64,000 bases of DNA from Maritimibacter alkaliphilus (GCF_019801605.1 NZ_JAHVIT010000003.1:1-64000), one strand, 5' to 3'; shown: positions 53,027 through 61,878, counted from the stretch's first letter. Program-made: numbers and translations. Notes: generated from the letters alone by a model not told the origin.

Positions 53027-54040
53027 ATGTTCCTCAAACGACTGATGCTGTCGACCGCGGCCGCCGTGACGCTGGCCGGCTCTGCCATGGCCCAGACCAC
53101 GCTGACCGTGGCCAACTGGCTGCCGCCCTCGCATCCGCTGGTGTCCGAGGTGATCGTGCCCATGACCGAGCAGATCAAGGACGCCACCGGCGGCGAGGTC
53201 GTGGCGAACATCCTGCCCGCGCCCCTCGGGCCGCCGCCGGCGCATTTCGATTTCGCCGTCAACGGCGTGGCCGACATCACCTTCGGCGTGCAGGGCTATT
53301 CGCCGGGCCGCTTCAAGACCACCAACCTTGTCGAGCTGCCCTTCCTCGGCGAAAGCGCCGAGGCGATCTCGGTCGCCTACTGGCGCGTCTTCGACGAAAT
53401 GCTGAAGGACGCGGGCGAATATGACCAGGTCAAGGTTCTGGCCGTCTTCACCCACGGTCCTGGCGAGATCTTCCTGAAGGGCGGCGACGTCAGCGCGCCC
53501 GACGTGATGCAGGGCCAGAAAATCCGCGTCGGCGGCGGTATCGTCCACGAAATCGCAAGCGCCCTCGGCGCCGTGCCGGTGGAAGGCCCCTCCTCCAAGA
53601 CCTACGAACTGCTCAGCCAGGGCGTCGCGGACGGGATCTTCTTCCCCTACGAGTCGGTGAACTTCTTCGGCCTGATCCCGCAGCTGACCGATGCGATCTC
53701 GGTGCCGAACGGGCTCTACAACACCTCGTTCTACATCGTCATGAACAAGGCCAAGTGGGACAGCCTGCCGGCCGAGGTGCAGGCCCAGATCGACGGCGTG
53801 ACCGGCGAGGCCCTGGCCCGGATGGCCGGCCAGATGTGGGACCGTCAGGATGCCAAGGGTCTTGCGGCCATGGACGGCAAGATCACCGTGACCCCGGCCA
53901 CCGAGGCGCAGGTCTCCAGCTGGGAAGAGCAGCTCGCGCCCATCGTTCAGGCCAAGCTGGACGAAGCGGCCGAGACCGGCATCGACGCGCAGGCCGCGCT
54001 CGAGCTCTTCAAGGCCGAGATCGCCAAGGAGAGCGAATGA
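53027..54040 (+). CDS. TRAP transporter substrate-binding protein, DctP type
   Basis: The start at 53027 (MFLKRLMLSTAAAVTLAGSAM) gives 337 residues, with a signal peptide cleaved after about residue 23 (AMAQ). The mature protein opens with TLTVANWLPPSHPLVSEVIVPM and contains GQKIRVGGGIVHEIASALGAVPV, the region with the conserved Arg that binds a carboxylate. It is the receptor of a second TRAP system and the first gene of dctPQM. The neighbouring HpaC-type reductase and MarR gene suggest an aromatic or aryl-acid ligand, but this is an inference. Confidence 0.92.
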   Translation: MFLKRLMLSTAAAVTLAGSAMAQTTLTVANWLPPSHPLVSEVIVPMTEQIKDATGGEVVANILPAPLGPPPAHFDFAVNGVADITFGVQGYSPGRFKTTNLVELPFLGESAEAISVAYWRVFDEMLKDAGEYDQVKVLAVFTHGPGEIFLKGGDVSAPDVMQGQKIRVGGGIVHEIASALGAVPVEGPSSKTYELLSQGVADGIFFPYESVNFFGLIPQLTDAISVPNGLYNTSFYIVMNKAKWDSLPAEVQAQIDGVTGEALARMAGQMWDRQDAKGLAAMDGKITVTPATEAQVSSWEEQLAPIVQAKLDEAAETGIDAQAALELFKAEIAKESE

Positions 54041-54573
54041 GCCCCCACGCGGCGGAACATTTCGCGAAAGACCCGGAGACGGCAACGTCTCCGGCCCCCG
54101 ATGCCGCGGTGCGCGCCTCCTGGCCGCGCCGCCTGCTTGCGGTGCTCTGCGGGGTGATCCTGCTGGTGATGATGGGGCTGACCGTCGTGGACGTGATCGG
54201 CCGCTATGTCTTCAACAGCCCGCTGGTCGGCGCCACCGAACTGACCGAGCTGCTGCTGGCGGCGGTGGTCTTCATCGGACTGCCCGCCGTGTCGCTGGAC
54301 GATGAACATGTCACCGTGGACCTGCTGACCTCGCGCCTGCCGGACTGGGTGCAGCCCTGGCGCAAGCTGGTGCTGGCGCTGGTCACCTCCGCCGTGCTGG
54401 CGGTGGTGGGCTGGCGGCTGTGGGTCTACGGATCGCAGATCGCCAGCTACAACGGCGTGACGAATTCCCTGCGCCTGCCGGTCGCGCCCGTGACCTGGCT
54501 CTGTGCGCTTTGTACCTTCGTGGCGGTTGCCGTCACGCTCTACGTGGCCCTGCGCGACGTTCTGCGCCGCTGA
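54037..54573 (+). CDS. TRAP transporter small permease, DctQ type
   Basis: The 178-residue membrane protein has four helices, with VVDVIGRYVFNSPLVGATELTELLLAAVVF containing the conserved Arg-Tyr and Glu of DctQ. A hydrophilic N-terminal extension of about 35 residues precedes the first helix. The start overlaps the dctP stop by 4 bp (ATGA), and dctM follows 20 bp later. Confidence 0.9.
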   Translation: MSPHAAEHFAKDPETATSPAPDAAVRASWPRRLLAVLCGVILLVMMGLTVVDVIGRYVFNSPLVGATELTELLLAAVVFIGLPAVSLDDEHVTVDLLTSRLPDWVQPWRKLVLALVTSAVLAVVGWRLWVYGSQIASYNGVTNSLRLPVAPVTWLCALCTFVAVAVTLYVALRDVLRR

Positions 54574-54593
54574 GACTTCCCCCGAGGATGCCG

Positions 54594-55892
54594 ATGTCGT
54601 TTCTTTCTTCCTGGCCCCTGGGCATGGTCGCCCTCTTCGGGCTGCTGCTGGTGGGCCTGCCGATTTCCATCGCGCTGACGCTGATTGGGGTGCTGGGCAC
54701 CGTCTCCATCATCGGCTGGACGCCCGCGCTGTCCCTGCTGGGCACCACCTTCTTCGACCAGGGTCGGAACTACTCGCTCTCGGTGCTGCCGCTCTTCCTG
54801 CTGATGGGCAACTTCGTGGTGCAATCGGGGATCGCGCGCGACCTCTACGACGCGGCCCATGCCTGGCTGCGCCACCGCCGCGGCGGGCTGGCACTGGCGA
54901 CCGTGATCGCCTGCGGCGGCTTCTCCTCGGTCTGCGGGTCGTCGATGGCGACGGCGGCGACGATGACGCGGATCTCCCTGCCCTCGATGCGGCGCTTCGG
55001 CTATCCCGATGACCTCTCCACCGCCTCGATCGCGGCGGGCGGCACGCTGGGCATCCTGATCCCGCCCTCGGTGATCCTCGTCTTCTACGGGATCATGACC
55101 CAGCAGGACATCGGCAAGCTCTTCCTCGCGGGGATCGTGCCCGGGCTGCTCGGCATTCTCGGCTACACGCTGGCCGTGGCGCTCTCGATCCGGCTGCGCG
55201 GGATCGAGCTGGTGGCCGAACCCAAGCTGCCGCTGGCCGAGCGCTTCCGCGCCCTGCGCGGCACGCTGGGGGCCATCGTGCTCTTCGTCTTCGTCATGGG
55301 CGGCATCTACCTCGGCGTCTTCACCCCCACCGAAAGCGCGGGCATGGGGGCGGCGGGCGCCCTGCTGCTGACCATGCTGTCGGGCAAGTTTTCCCTCGCC
55401 ACCACCTTCGCCACGCTCTTCGACGCGGCCAAGACCACGGCGATGATGTTCTTCATCCTCTTCGGCGCGCTCACCTTCACCAACTACGTGAACCTCAGCG
55501 GCATGACGCAGGACATGCAGCAGTTCGTGACCTATTTCGGTGACACGCCGCTGCATGTGATCCTGACGATCCTCGTGATCTACCTCCTGCTCGGCTGCGT
55601 GCTGGAGGGGCTGTCGATGATCATGCTGACGGTGCCGATCTTCTACCCGGTCGTGGCGGCGCAGGGGTTCGACCTGATCTGGTTCGGCGTCTTCGTCGTG
55701 GTGATCACCGAGATCAGCTACATCACCCCGCCGGTGGGCATGAACGCCTTCGTCCTGCGCTCGGTCGTGAAGGACGTGGAGCTGCGAACCATCTTCCGCG
55801 GGCTGCTGCCCTTCGTGGCGATGGACATCGTCCGCGTGGCGCTGATCATCGCCTTCCCGGTGCTGGTGCTGGCCCTGCCGAACTCCATGTAA
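54594..55892 (+). CDS. TRAP transporter large permease, DctM type
   Basis: The ATG at 54594 is preferred over 54588 because GAGG then sits six bases upstream. The 432-residue protein has the DctM hallmark segments SVLPLFLLMGNFVVQSG, CGGFSSVCGSSMATAATM, GGTLGILIPPSVILVFYG and VITEISYITPPVGMNAFVLR. About 12 membrane helices are predicted. It completes the dctPQM operon and is followed 54 bp later by an IclR gene on the same strand. Confidence 0.93.
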   Translation: MSFLSSWPLGMVALFGLLLVGLPISIALTLIGVLGTVSIIGWTPALSLLGTTFFDQGRNYSLSVLPLFLLMGNFVVQSGIARDLYDAAHAWLRHRRGGLALATVIACGGFSSVCGSSMATAATMTRISLPSMRRFGYPDDLSTASIAAGGTLGILIPPSVILVFYGIMTQQDIGKLFLAGIVPGLLGILGYTLAVALSIRLRGIELVAEPKLPLAERFRALRGTLGAIVLFVFVMGGIYLGVFTPTESAGMGAAGALLLTMLSGKFSLATTFATLFDAAKTTAMMFFILFGALTFTNYVNLSGMTQDMQQFVTYFGDTPLHVILTILVIYLLLGCVLEGLSMIMLTVPIFYPVVAAQGFDLIWFGVFVVVITEISYITPPVGMNAFVLRSVVKDVELRTIFRGLLPFVAMDIVRVALIIAFPVLVLALPNSM

Positions 55893-55946
55893 GCCTTCCC
55901 GACGGTATCGGCCTGCGATACGCTCGACCCGACAGGAGAGACGCGC

Positions 55947-56711
55947 ATGTCCGAGAGCCATGAGATCGACGAAAGGCTGTTCCTGCGCTCCGTGGCGCGG
56001 GCCTTTGCCGTGCTGGAGGTCTGGAGCGCCGAGCCGCGCGCCCTGTCGCTAGGCGAGATCGCCAAGGCCGCGGGCATCGACAAGAGTGCGGCGCAGCGCA
56101 TCTGCCAGACGCTGGTGGGGCTGGGTTATCTCGAACGCGCGCCGGGCGGGCTGGTGCCGGGCAAGCGCGCGCTGGACCGGGCCTTCGACTACCTGCGGAT
56201 CACGCCCCTGATCGAACGCGCGGCCCCGGTCCTTGCCACCCTGCGCGAGACCTGCGGCGAGCGGGTGGACCTGAGCCTCTTCGACGGCACCACAATCCTC
56301 TATGCCCTGCGCCTGCAATCGCGGCGCGAGGCCTTCTTTGCCACCCTGCCCGGCCGTCGGCTGCCGGCCTTCTGCACCTCCGGCGGGCGGGCCTGCATGG
56401 CGCTGATGAGCGATGCGGCGGTCGACCGGCTGCTCTCCCGGTCGGACCTGGTGGCGCGGACCCGCAAGACGCTGACCGATCCCGCAGCAGTGCTGGAGAA
56501 GGTCCGCGAGGCGCGCGAGCAGGGCTATGCCTGCGTCATGGAGGAAACGCTTCTGGGCGAGGTGGTGGTGGCCGCCCCGGTCACGGATAGCGCGGGCCGC
56601 CCGGTGGCTGCGGTGCATATCGCGGGGACGCTGGCGGAGTGGTCCGAGGCAGAGTTCCGGCGCCGCTTCGCGCCCCATGCGATTGCTGCGGCGGATGCGC
56701 TGTCGGGCTAA
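55947..56711 (+). CDS. IclR-family transcriptional regulator
   Basis: The 254-residue protein has an N-terminal winged HTH (RAFAVLEVWSAEPRALSLGEIAKAAGIDKSAAQRICQTLVGLGYLE) and a C-terminal effector domain with RLPAFCTSGGRACMALMS and VAAPVTDSAGRPVAAVHIAG. IclR proteins regulate catabolism of aromatics and organic acids. AGGAGA precedes the ATG at 55947. It lies downstream of dctM, so it may be co-transcribed and feed back on the TRAP operon alongside the MarR protein. Confidence 0.92.
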   Translation: MSESHEIDERLFLRSVARAFAVLEVWSAEPRALSLGEIAKAAGIDKSAAQRICQTLVGLGYLERAPGGLVPGKRALDRAFDYLRITPLIERAAPVLATLRETCGERVDLSLFDGTTILYALRLQSRREAFFATLPGRRLPAFCTSGGRACMALMSDAAVDRLLSRSDLVARTRKTLTDPAAVLEKVREAREQGYACVMEETLLGEVVVAAPVTDSAGRPVAAVHIAGTLAEWSEAEFRRRFAPHAIAAADALSG

Positions 56712-56872
56712 GATCCCAACCGCTGCCGTCACCCACCCACACCATTCGTCCTTCTCCAGCCCGCGCTCTGCGCGGGCCGCGCCCGACCCTCCCCCCCGGG
56801 GAGGGCGCCTTGCGCCTCCCCGAGTGTCGGGCGCGAGGCAGGTGGAGAGGGTGCAGTACCAGACACAGGAAA

Positions 56873-56898
56873 GGGCCGCCTGCGCGCGCAGACGGCCC
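56873..56898 (-). terminator. Terminator hairpin between the IclR and penicillin acylase genes
   Basis: GGGCCG ... CGGCCC encloses a second palindrome CTGCGCGCGCAG, giving a long G+C stem with one mismatch. On the minus strand it follows the penicillin acylase stop by 23 bp and is succeeded by TTTCCTGTG. It may work in both directions for the convergent IclR gene. Confidence 0.65.
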
Positions 56899-56921
56899 CT
56901 CGTCCTGTCATGTGCCCCAGA

Positions 56922-59273
56922 TCACCCTGCGGGCGTCAGAGTCACCACCGCTTCCGTCGCCGCATCCACAGCCGCGGCGGTATAGAGCAGCGGACGATAG
57001 CCACCGGTCAGCCAGTCGGTCTTCATGTCCGTGTAATGTGGCGAGCGCGGATCACCGGACTGCCCCGGCAGGTTCACGAAGACCGAGTTGTCCCAGTCGC
57101 CCACGTCCATGACGATCCGGCAGGACGGCCCGGTGAAGGTCTGGAAATCGCCCGCCCGGTAGACCGCCATGTTCGGGGTCGAGCCGGAGCCGCCAAGCGG
57201 CATCGCGGGGATCGACCAGCCCTCGGCCTCGGGATAGGCGCCCGCGAGCGCGTGGGGCAGCGGCAGCGTGTGGAGATCGCCCCAGGCCCAGCCCGCCACA
57301 TCGGCACCGAAGCGCGCCTTGCAGTCCGCCCAGCCGGAGGCGAGGCTTTCCGCCAGCAGCCGGTCGCGGGTCTCGACCCCACCCTCGAACCAGTCGGCCG
57401 GAGCTTCGAGGATCGCCAGCACCGTCTGCGGTGCGCCGGTGCCGACGAGGCCGATGGCCTTGTCGCCGGCGCCGAACTCCCGCGCAATGGCGGGCACCAG
57501 ATGCTTGGCCATCCAGTACTCGTAGAAGAGCCCCGGCGCACTGTCCGCCGTCAGGTGGCAATCCCAGCCCGCCAGCAGTGCCGCCGCCTCCGCCGCCGCG
57601 CCGTCAAAGCTCAGCCCTCCCAGCACCGCCTTGCAGCGCCGCGCCGGGTCCGAGAAGACGTCGTTCTGCAGCTTGCAGGCGGCCTCGATCGTATGGGCGT
57701 CGTCCTCGTCCAGCACCGAGTGGATGCGCGCCGCACGGCTGCCGTCTGTCCACTCGAAGGTCACCATATGGGCGTCGTGATCCCAGTCGTCAGGGGTGCG
57801 CTTCTCGTTCGCCGTGGCGACATAGCCGCGTTCGGGGTTCACGGAATGGGGCAGCTGTTCGACCGTCAGCTTGCCGTCCCATTCATAACGCCCGTCGCCC
57901 GGCATCGGCAGCAAGCCGTTCCAGTTCGGACGGATCGGGGTCACGCCGAGGGTCTGCCAGCCGATCTTGCCGGTGAGGTCCGCGTAGATGTGGTTGACCG
58001 AGGGCGTGCCCCAGCCCTGCACCGCCTGCATGTAGCTGTCGTGATCCTTGGCCCGCATGATCCCCAGCGAGGCCATGTAGGGCGCAGAGCCCGGTTCGCT
58101 CCACGCGGTCTTGATGCCATAGGCACGGGCGCCGTCGCGGCTGATCACCGGGCCGTGGCAGGTGTAATGCAGCTCGCGGGTCTGGTCAGGGGCGCCCTTG
58201 ACCGGGATCACCTCGGTCACCACTTCCATCTCGGCCCAGCCATCCTTGTAGCGGTAGCGCAGCGGGTTCTCGGGATCGAGGTCGTAGACCATGATGTCTT
58301 CCTGATCCGCGCCAAAGATCGTCAGCGCGAAGGCGATGGCGTCGTTGTGGCCGATCATCACACCGGGGACCGAGGGCTCGCCCATGCCGATCACGTCGAT
58401 GCCCGGCGCGGTCAGATGCACCACGTAGCGCAGCGAGGGCAGCGCGTGGGTGCGGTGCGGGTCGGTCGCCATGATCGGGCGGCCCGTCGCCGTGCGGTCG
58501 CCCGAAATCACCCAGTTGTTGGAGCCTTCGCTTTCCGCCGCCAGCACCACGTCACCAAGGGGGGTGACCTGCGTCCAGCGCTCGGCCTCCTCCAGCGGGG
58601 CATTCAGGCGCTCCTCGGAGAAGCGCACCGGGCCGCAGGCCAGCTTGAAATCGTTCAGAACGGACAGCGGCAGCGATCCCGGCGGCACGCTCTCGTCATA
58701 GGCGGGGGCGACGGGCGGGTTCAGCTCGGTCCGCAGGCGGTCGACCTTGCCGTCGGCCTGCCCCATCAGATGGTTGCGCACCAGTTCGGACAGCACGTTG
58801 CGGGTCAGCGTGTGGGTCCGGATACGGACCACGTCCGCCGCCTGCCAGTGCGACGGCAGGGTCCCGGCCAGCGCGAACTCGGGCGGCATCACGGCGCGGC
58901 CTGCGATGGCCTCGTCGACATAGGCATTGATGCCCCGCACGAAGGCCTCGCAGATCTCCTCGGCATCGGGGGCATAGGCGTCCCATTCCGGCTGCATGTC
59001 GCCGCGGTAAAGGAAGAGCCGCGCGCCGCGGTCCTGCTCGATGTAGCCGGGGCCGAAGTCCTGTGACAGCAGCCCGAGGCCCCGCTTGCGCCAAAGGTCG
59101 ATCTGCCACAGCCGGTCACGGGCCGCGTTGAAGCCCTGCGCGAAGAAGAGATCGCCCTTGGAGCCGGCACGGATGTGGGCGACGCCGTGTTCGTCCACCT
59201 TGATCTCGACCGGGCCGTCGAGGCCCTGAAGCGAATGGTCTGTCGAAGTGTCGTGCGGCATGTGCGTCCCCAT
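56922..59273 (-). CDS. Penicillin acylase family (Ntn-hydrolase) protein
   Basis: The 783-residue precursor has the family order: alpha-chain segment GPVEIKVDEHGVAHIRAGS, FFAQGFNAARDRLWQID, then the self-cleavage site Gly250-Ser251 in ESEGSNNWVISG, where Ser251 becomes the beta-chain nucleophile. HNDAIAFALTIFGAD with the oxyanion Asn region and the PIMATDPHRTHALPS block follow. Members cleave penicillins, acyl-homoserine lactones or other acylated amides. No signal peptide is evident at M1 or M5, unlike periplasmic relatives. Convergent with IclR; a role in aromatic amide breakdown or quorum quenching is possible. Confidence 0.92.
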   Translation of the reverse strand: MGTHMPHDTSTDHSLQGLDGPVEIKVDEHGVAHIRAGSKGDLFFAQGFNAARDRLWQIDLWRKRGLGLLSQDFGPGYIEQDRGARLFLYRGDMQPEWDAYAPDAEEICEAFVRGINAYVDEAIAGRAVMPPEFALAGTLPSHWQAADVVRIRTHTLTRNVLSELVRNHLMGQADGKVDRLRTELNPPVAPAYDESVPPGSLPLSVLNDFKLACGPVRFSEERLNAPLEEAERWTQVTPLGDVVLAAESEGSNNWVISGDRTATGRPIMATDPHRTHALPSLRYVVHLTAPGIDVIGMGEPSVPGVMIGHNDAIAFALTIFGADQEDIMVYDLDPENPLRYRYKDGWAEMEVVTEVIPVKGAPDQTRELHYTCHGPVISRDGARAYGIKTAWSEPGSAPYMASLGIMRAKDHDSYMQAVQGWGTPSVNHIYADLTGKIGWQTLGVTPIRPNWNGLLPMPGDGRYEWDGKLTVEQLPHSVNPERGYVATANEKRTPDDWDHDAHMVTFEWTDGSRAARIHSVLDEDDAHTIEAACKLQNDVFSDPARRCKAVLGGLSFDGAAAEAAALLAGWDCHLTADSAPGLFYEYWMAKHLVPAIAREFGAGDKAIGLVGTGAPQTVLAILEAPADWFEGGVETRDRLLAESLASGWADCKARFGADVAGWAWGDLHTLPLPHALAGAYPEAEGWSIPAMPLGGSGSTPNMAVYRAGDFQTFTGPSCRIVMDVGDWDNSVFVNLPGQSGDPRSPHYTDMKTDWLTGGYRPLLYTAAAVDAATEAVVTLTPAG

Positions 59274-59488
59274 GGATGGCCCCGCGCGGGGCAGAAATCA
59301 GAACCGTATCGCCTGACGATACGGATGCATTGATTTTTGCGCGAAGTGGGGCGCGAGTCCAGAACCCCTGTCAGGAAACCGCGCTTTGGGTGGGCCAGCC
59401 CCTAACCCTGCCCCGAAGCCTCCCCCCAAAACGGCGCCGCCCCGCGGGCCGGGCGGCACGCGGGGCGGCAGAGAGAGAGCCGGGGGGC

Positions 59489-59854
59489 TCAATAGTGCGA
59501 TTGCGGCGGCGGGGGTGGCGGCGGCGGCGTGCTGCGGGCGGCGCGCCCGGCGCTGAGCCCCTGCAGGAAGGCCCCCATCAGCCCGGGCATCGCGGCCATG
59601 GGCGCGGCCACCGGCGCGGGCGGCACCGGCACGCGCGGACGGCGCATGGCAAAGCCGAGGAACACGAGGCCGAGCCCGAAATAGACGCAGCCGATGACCG
59701 TTGCGGCGATCAGCGTGTCATAGGTGGTGGCCAGCAGGATCCATCCCGCCACGGTGAGAAAGGCCAGCCCCACAAGCATGAGGACCAGCCCAACGGCCCC
59801 GAGGGCCGATTTCTTCAGCGCCACACCGAGGCGCCATTGGACGTAACCGAACAT
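59489..59854 (-). CDS. Holin-X/phage-holin-like small membrane protein with Pro tail
   Basis: The 121-residue protein has two hydrophobic helices (GAVGLVLMLVGLAFLTVAGW and DTLIAATVIGCVYFGLGLVF) in the layout of the holin-superfamily DUF1469-like proteins. A Pro/Ala-rich linker follows, ending in eight consecutive prolines (110-117) and QSHY. The proline run should stall ribosomes and need EF-P. It starts 6 bp after the DUF883-like gene, and both belong to small envelope or stress proteins often found together. Phage origin is not implied. Confidence 0.75.
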   Translation of the reverse strand: MFGYVQWRLGVALKKSALGAVGLVLMLVGLAFLTVAGWILLATTYDTLIAATVIGCVYFGLGLVFLGFAMRRPRVPVPPAPVAAPMAAMPGLMGAFLQGLSAGRAARSTPPPPPPPPQSHY

Positions 59855-59860
59855 CCGGTC

Positions 59861-60187
59861 TTACGAGCGGCGCGTCAGCAGCCCGACGAGGAAGCCGACA
59901 CCGGCCGCCAGACCAAGCGCCATGGCAGGGTTCTCGCGCACGGAGGCTTCGGCCGAGGAATAGGCCGACTTCAGCTGCGCTTCGGCGTCGGTCAGCTGCT
60001 GCTGCGCGCGGGCCTGTGCAGTGGCTGCCGTCTCGGAGGCGGCGTCCCGCAGGTTGGCACCCTGCGCGCGACCGTAGTCGCCCATGGCCTTCGTCAGACC
60101 GGCCACATCGGCGCGCAGCGCTTCGAGCTGGGCCTGGATTTCTTCGGTGGAAGCTTCGGTCTTGGTGTTCTCGACAGCGCGAACCAT
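59861..60187 (-). CDS. DUF883/ElaB-YqjD-like protein
   Basis: The 108-residue protein has a long charged amphipathic helix (about 10-80, rich in Ala, Glu and Gln with ARAQQQLTDAEAQLKSAYSSAEASVRENP). It ends in the C-terminal membrane anchor AMALGLAAGVGFLVGLLTRRS, the diagnostic ending of the ElaB/YqjD family. YqjD in E. coli binds ribosomes at the inner membrane in stationary phase. It is 6 bp upstream of the holin-like gene in the same orientation. Confidence 0.88.
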   Translation of the reverse strand: MVRAVENTKTEASTEEIQAQLEALRADVAGLTKAMGDYGRAQGANLRDAASETAATAQARAQQQLTDAEAQLKSAYSSAEASVRENPAMALGLAAGVGFLVGLLTRRS

Positions 60188-60409
60188 GATGTGCTCCTAG
60201 CAGTATGTGTTCCGTCTTCCTGTAGCAAACGCGGGATCCCGCTCATGGTTCCAGAACTTTCTGCATCTGCGACGGGCCGCCGCATGAAAAAGCGCAGTGC
60301 CGCCAGATCACCCGCCGAGCGCCGGAGACAAGCCTCATTCTTGCCCGAATGGCAGACTAAGAAACAAAGCTGACCAAAACACCGTCATCATTTCGAGGCA
60401 CCGCCCGTC

Positions 60410-60859
60410 ATGCCCAAGCTGAAATCCCTGACCGTCCCGGCCATTGCCGTGATCCTGACGTCACTCGGTACGACGCCCCTGCTCGCCCGGGGCAGTGGTG
60501 GTGGCGGCGGTGGCGGTGGCGGCGGGTCCGAGGAATTCACCTACTCAGGCACCACGCATACGGTCTACTGGCTGGGCGCGGCCTGGTTCCCGATCCTCAC
60601 CCATGTCGCCAGCGGCGACCGGATCGAGTTCAACAACCTCACCGGTTATTCGCTGAGCGTCCGGGCCAGCAACGGCTCCTGGAGCGTCAGCACCGTCTAC
60701 GGCTATTCGAGCCAGACGCTGGATGTGACCAGCAGCCGCTACACCACCTTCTACGGCAGCAGCAGCAACTACTCGTCCTACGGGTACATGAGCTATGGCA
60801 GCCTCGATGACGAGGTGGATTACACCTACACGAGCAGCGACCTGCTTCAGCCGAACTGA
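60410..60859 (+). CDS. Secreted Gly-run, Tyr/Ser-rich protein of unknown function
   Basis: The 149-residue protein has a signal peptide (SLTVPAIAVILTSLGTTPLLA, cleavage near 26), then a run of ten glycines (30-39). A predicted beta-rich domain begins EEFTYSGTTHTVYWLGAAWFPIL and contains SGDRIEFNNLTGYSLSV. The C-terminal part is rich in Tyr, Ser and Thr (SSNYSSYGYMSYGS). No Cys is present in the mature protein. The spacing of hydrophobic strands recalls a small beta sandwich, but no family was recognised. It is divergent from the DUF883-like gene and converges on DUF1992. Confidence 0.75.
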   Translation: MPKLKSLTVPAIAVILTSLGTTPLLARGSGGGGGGGGGGSEEFTYSGTTHTVYWLGAAWFPILTHVASGDRIEFNNLTGYSLSVRASNGSWSVSTVYGYSSQTLDVTSSRYTTFYGSSSNYSSYGYMSYGSLDDEVDYTYTSSDLLQPN

Positions 60860-60873
60860 GGCAGGCCCCGCCC

Positions 60874-61188
60874 TCAGCGGCTGCGCGTGAAGGCCTGCCG
60901 GGCGATGTCGACCCGCGCTTCCATCATCGAGATATCCTTCATCAGCGCGTGACGCGCCGTGCGGTCGCCCTCGCCGCGCAGTTCCTCACGCAGCTTGGCC
61001 AGCTGCCGCGAGAGGCTGACGAATTCCGGCGTCGCACCCTGTTCCTTCGCGATCCGGTTCAGCAGGGCATTCTCCGGGTCATCGCAGGCCGGCAGCGGTT
61101 TGCCCGCACCGGGCAGGTTGTCGAAGGCGCCCTCGGCCTCGGCCTCGGCGATCCGGGCATTGATCAGGTCGATCAGGGGGTGATCCAT
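60874..61188 (-). CDS. DUF1992/DnaJ-like domain protein (YhdN type)
   Basis: The start at 61188 (MDHPLIDLINARIAEAEAEG) has GGAG nine bases upstream and gives 104 residues; a much longer frame upstream has no similarity. The sequence GAFDNLPGAGKPLP(A)CDDPENALLNRI matches the DUF1992 (DnaJ homologue subfamily C member 28) domain found in alphaproteobacteria and mitochondria. The HPD motif of true J proteins is absent. It is a cytoplasmic protein of unknown function. Confidence 0.85.
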   Translation of the reverse strand: MDHPLIDLINARIAEAEAEGAFDNLPGAGKPLPACDDPENALLNRIAKEQGATPEFVSLSRQLAKLREELRGEGDRTARHALMKDISMMEARVDIARQAFTRSR

Positions 61189-61341
61189 CTCAAGCGCTCC
61201 TTGTCGCTGGCCGCAATATAGGCGTCCCCGCCCTGCGGGAGAACGCCCTGCGACATCGAAACATCCTAAATAGCCCCCCTGCGACGGAACGTTCCGACCA
61301 CGGCGTAGAACCCTTCGTGACACGCCAACGAGGAACCAGCC

Positions 61342-61842
61342 ATGTCCGCCACCCTGAACCTGCGCAAATGGGCCACGCCCCTGACCGCCGCCACCTTCCT
61401 GATCGTCGCCGTGACCGGCGTCGTACTCTTCTTCCACACCGGAGGCACCCTGTCGCGGGTGGCGCACGAGTGGATCGGCTTTGCCGTCATGGCGGCCGCG
61501 GGTTTCCACATCGCGATGAACTGGCGCCCTCTGAAGGGCTATTTCCGCAAGCCTCTGGCGGTCGGCATCCTTGGCGCAGGCGTGCTGGCCACGGTGATCA
61601 CCTCGGTCAACCTCACCGGGGCGCAGGCGACGGGGGTGAACCCCGGCATGATGTTCCGCGCGCTGCAGGAGGCCCCGCTGTCGGCAGTCGCGCAGGTGGT
61701 GGGCAAGACGCCCGAAACCCTCGTCGCCGCGCTTCAGGCCCGCGGCTTCGCCGCTTCGCCCGAGACCTCGATCGCGCAGATGACCGGAAACGACCGCGCG
61801 CTGAACGGACAGGCGCTGCAGGTCGCCTTCGCGCGCGACTGA
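61342..61842 (+). CDS. DUF4405-like membrane protein with conserved His
   Basis: The 166-residue protein has two or three hydrophobic helices: TPLTAATFLIVAVTGVVLFF, the RVAHEWIGFAVMAAAGFHIAMNW helix with two His residues, and AVGILGAGVLATVITSVNLTG. A soluble C-terminal tail follows. Paired His in the second helix resemble bis-His haem ligands of small cytochrome b-type proteins, matching the DUF4405 family. A periplasmic or cytoplasmic tail partner is unknown. A strong terminator hairpin follows (61879-61910). Confidence 0.8.
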   Translation: MSATLNLRKWATPLTAATFLIVAVTGVVLFFHTGGTLSRVAHEWIGFAVMAAAGFHIAMNWRPLKGYFRKPLAVGILGAGVLATVITSVNLTGAQATGVNPGMMFRALQEAPLSAVAQVVGKTPETLVAALQARGFAASPETSIAQMTGNDRALNGQALQVAFARD

Positions 61843-61878
61843 TCCCGCCCCTCAAGGCAGGGACCGCGCCGAAGGAGA

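Noticed and set aside
59489-59854. Holin-like protein as evidence for a prophage
   Set aside because: No lysin, capsid, terminase or integrase gene is nearby; this family is common in non-phage envelope contexts.
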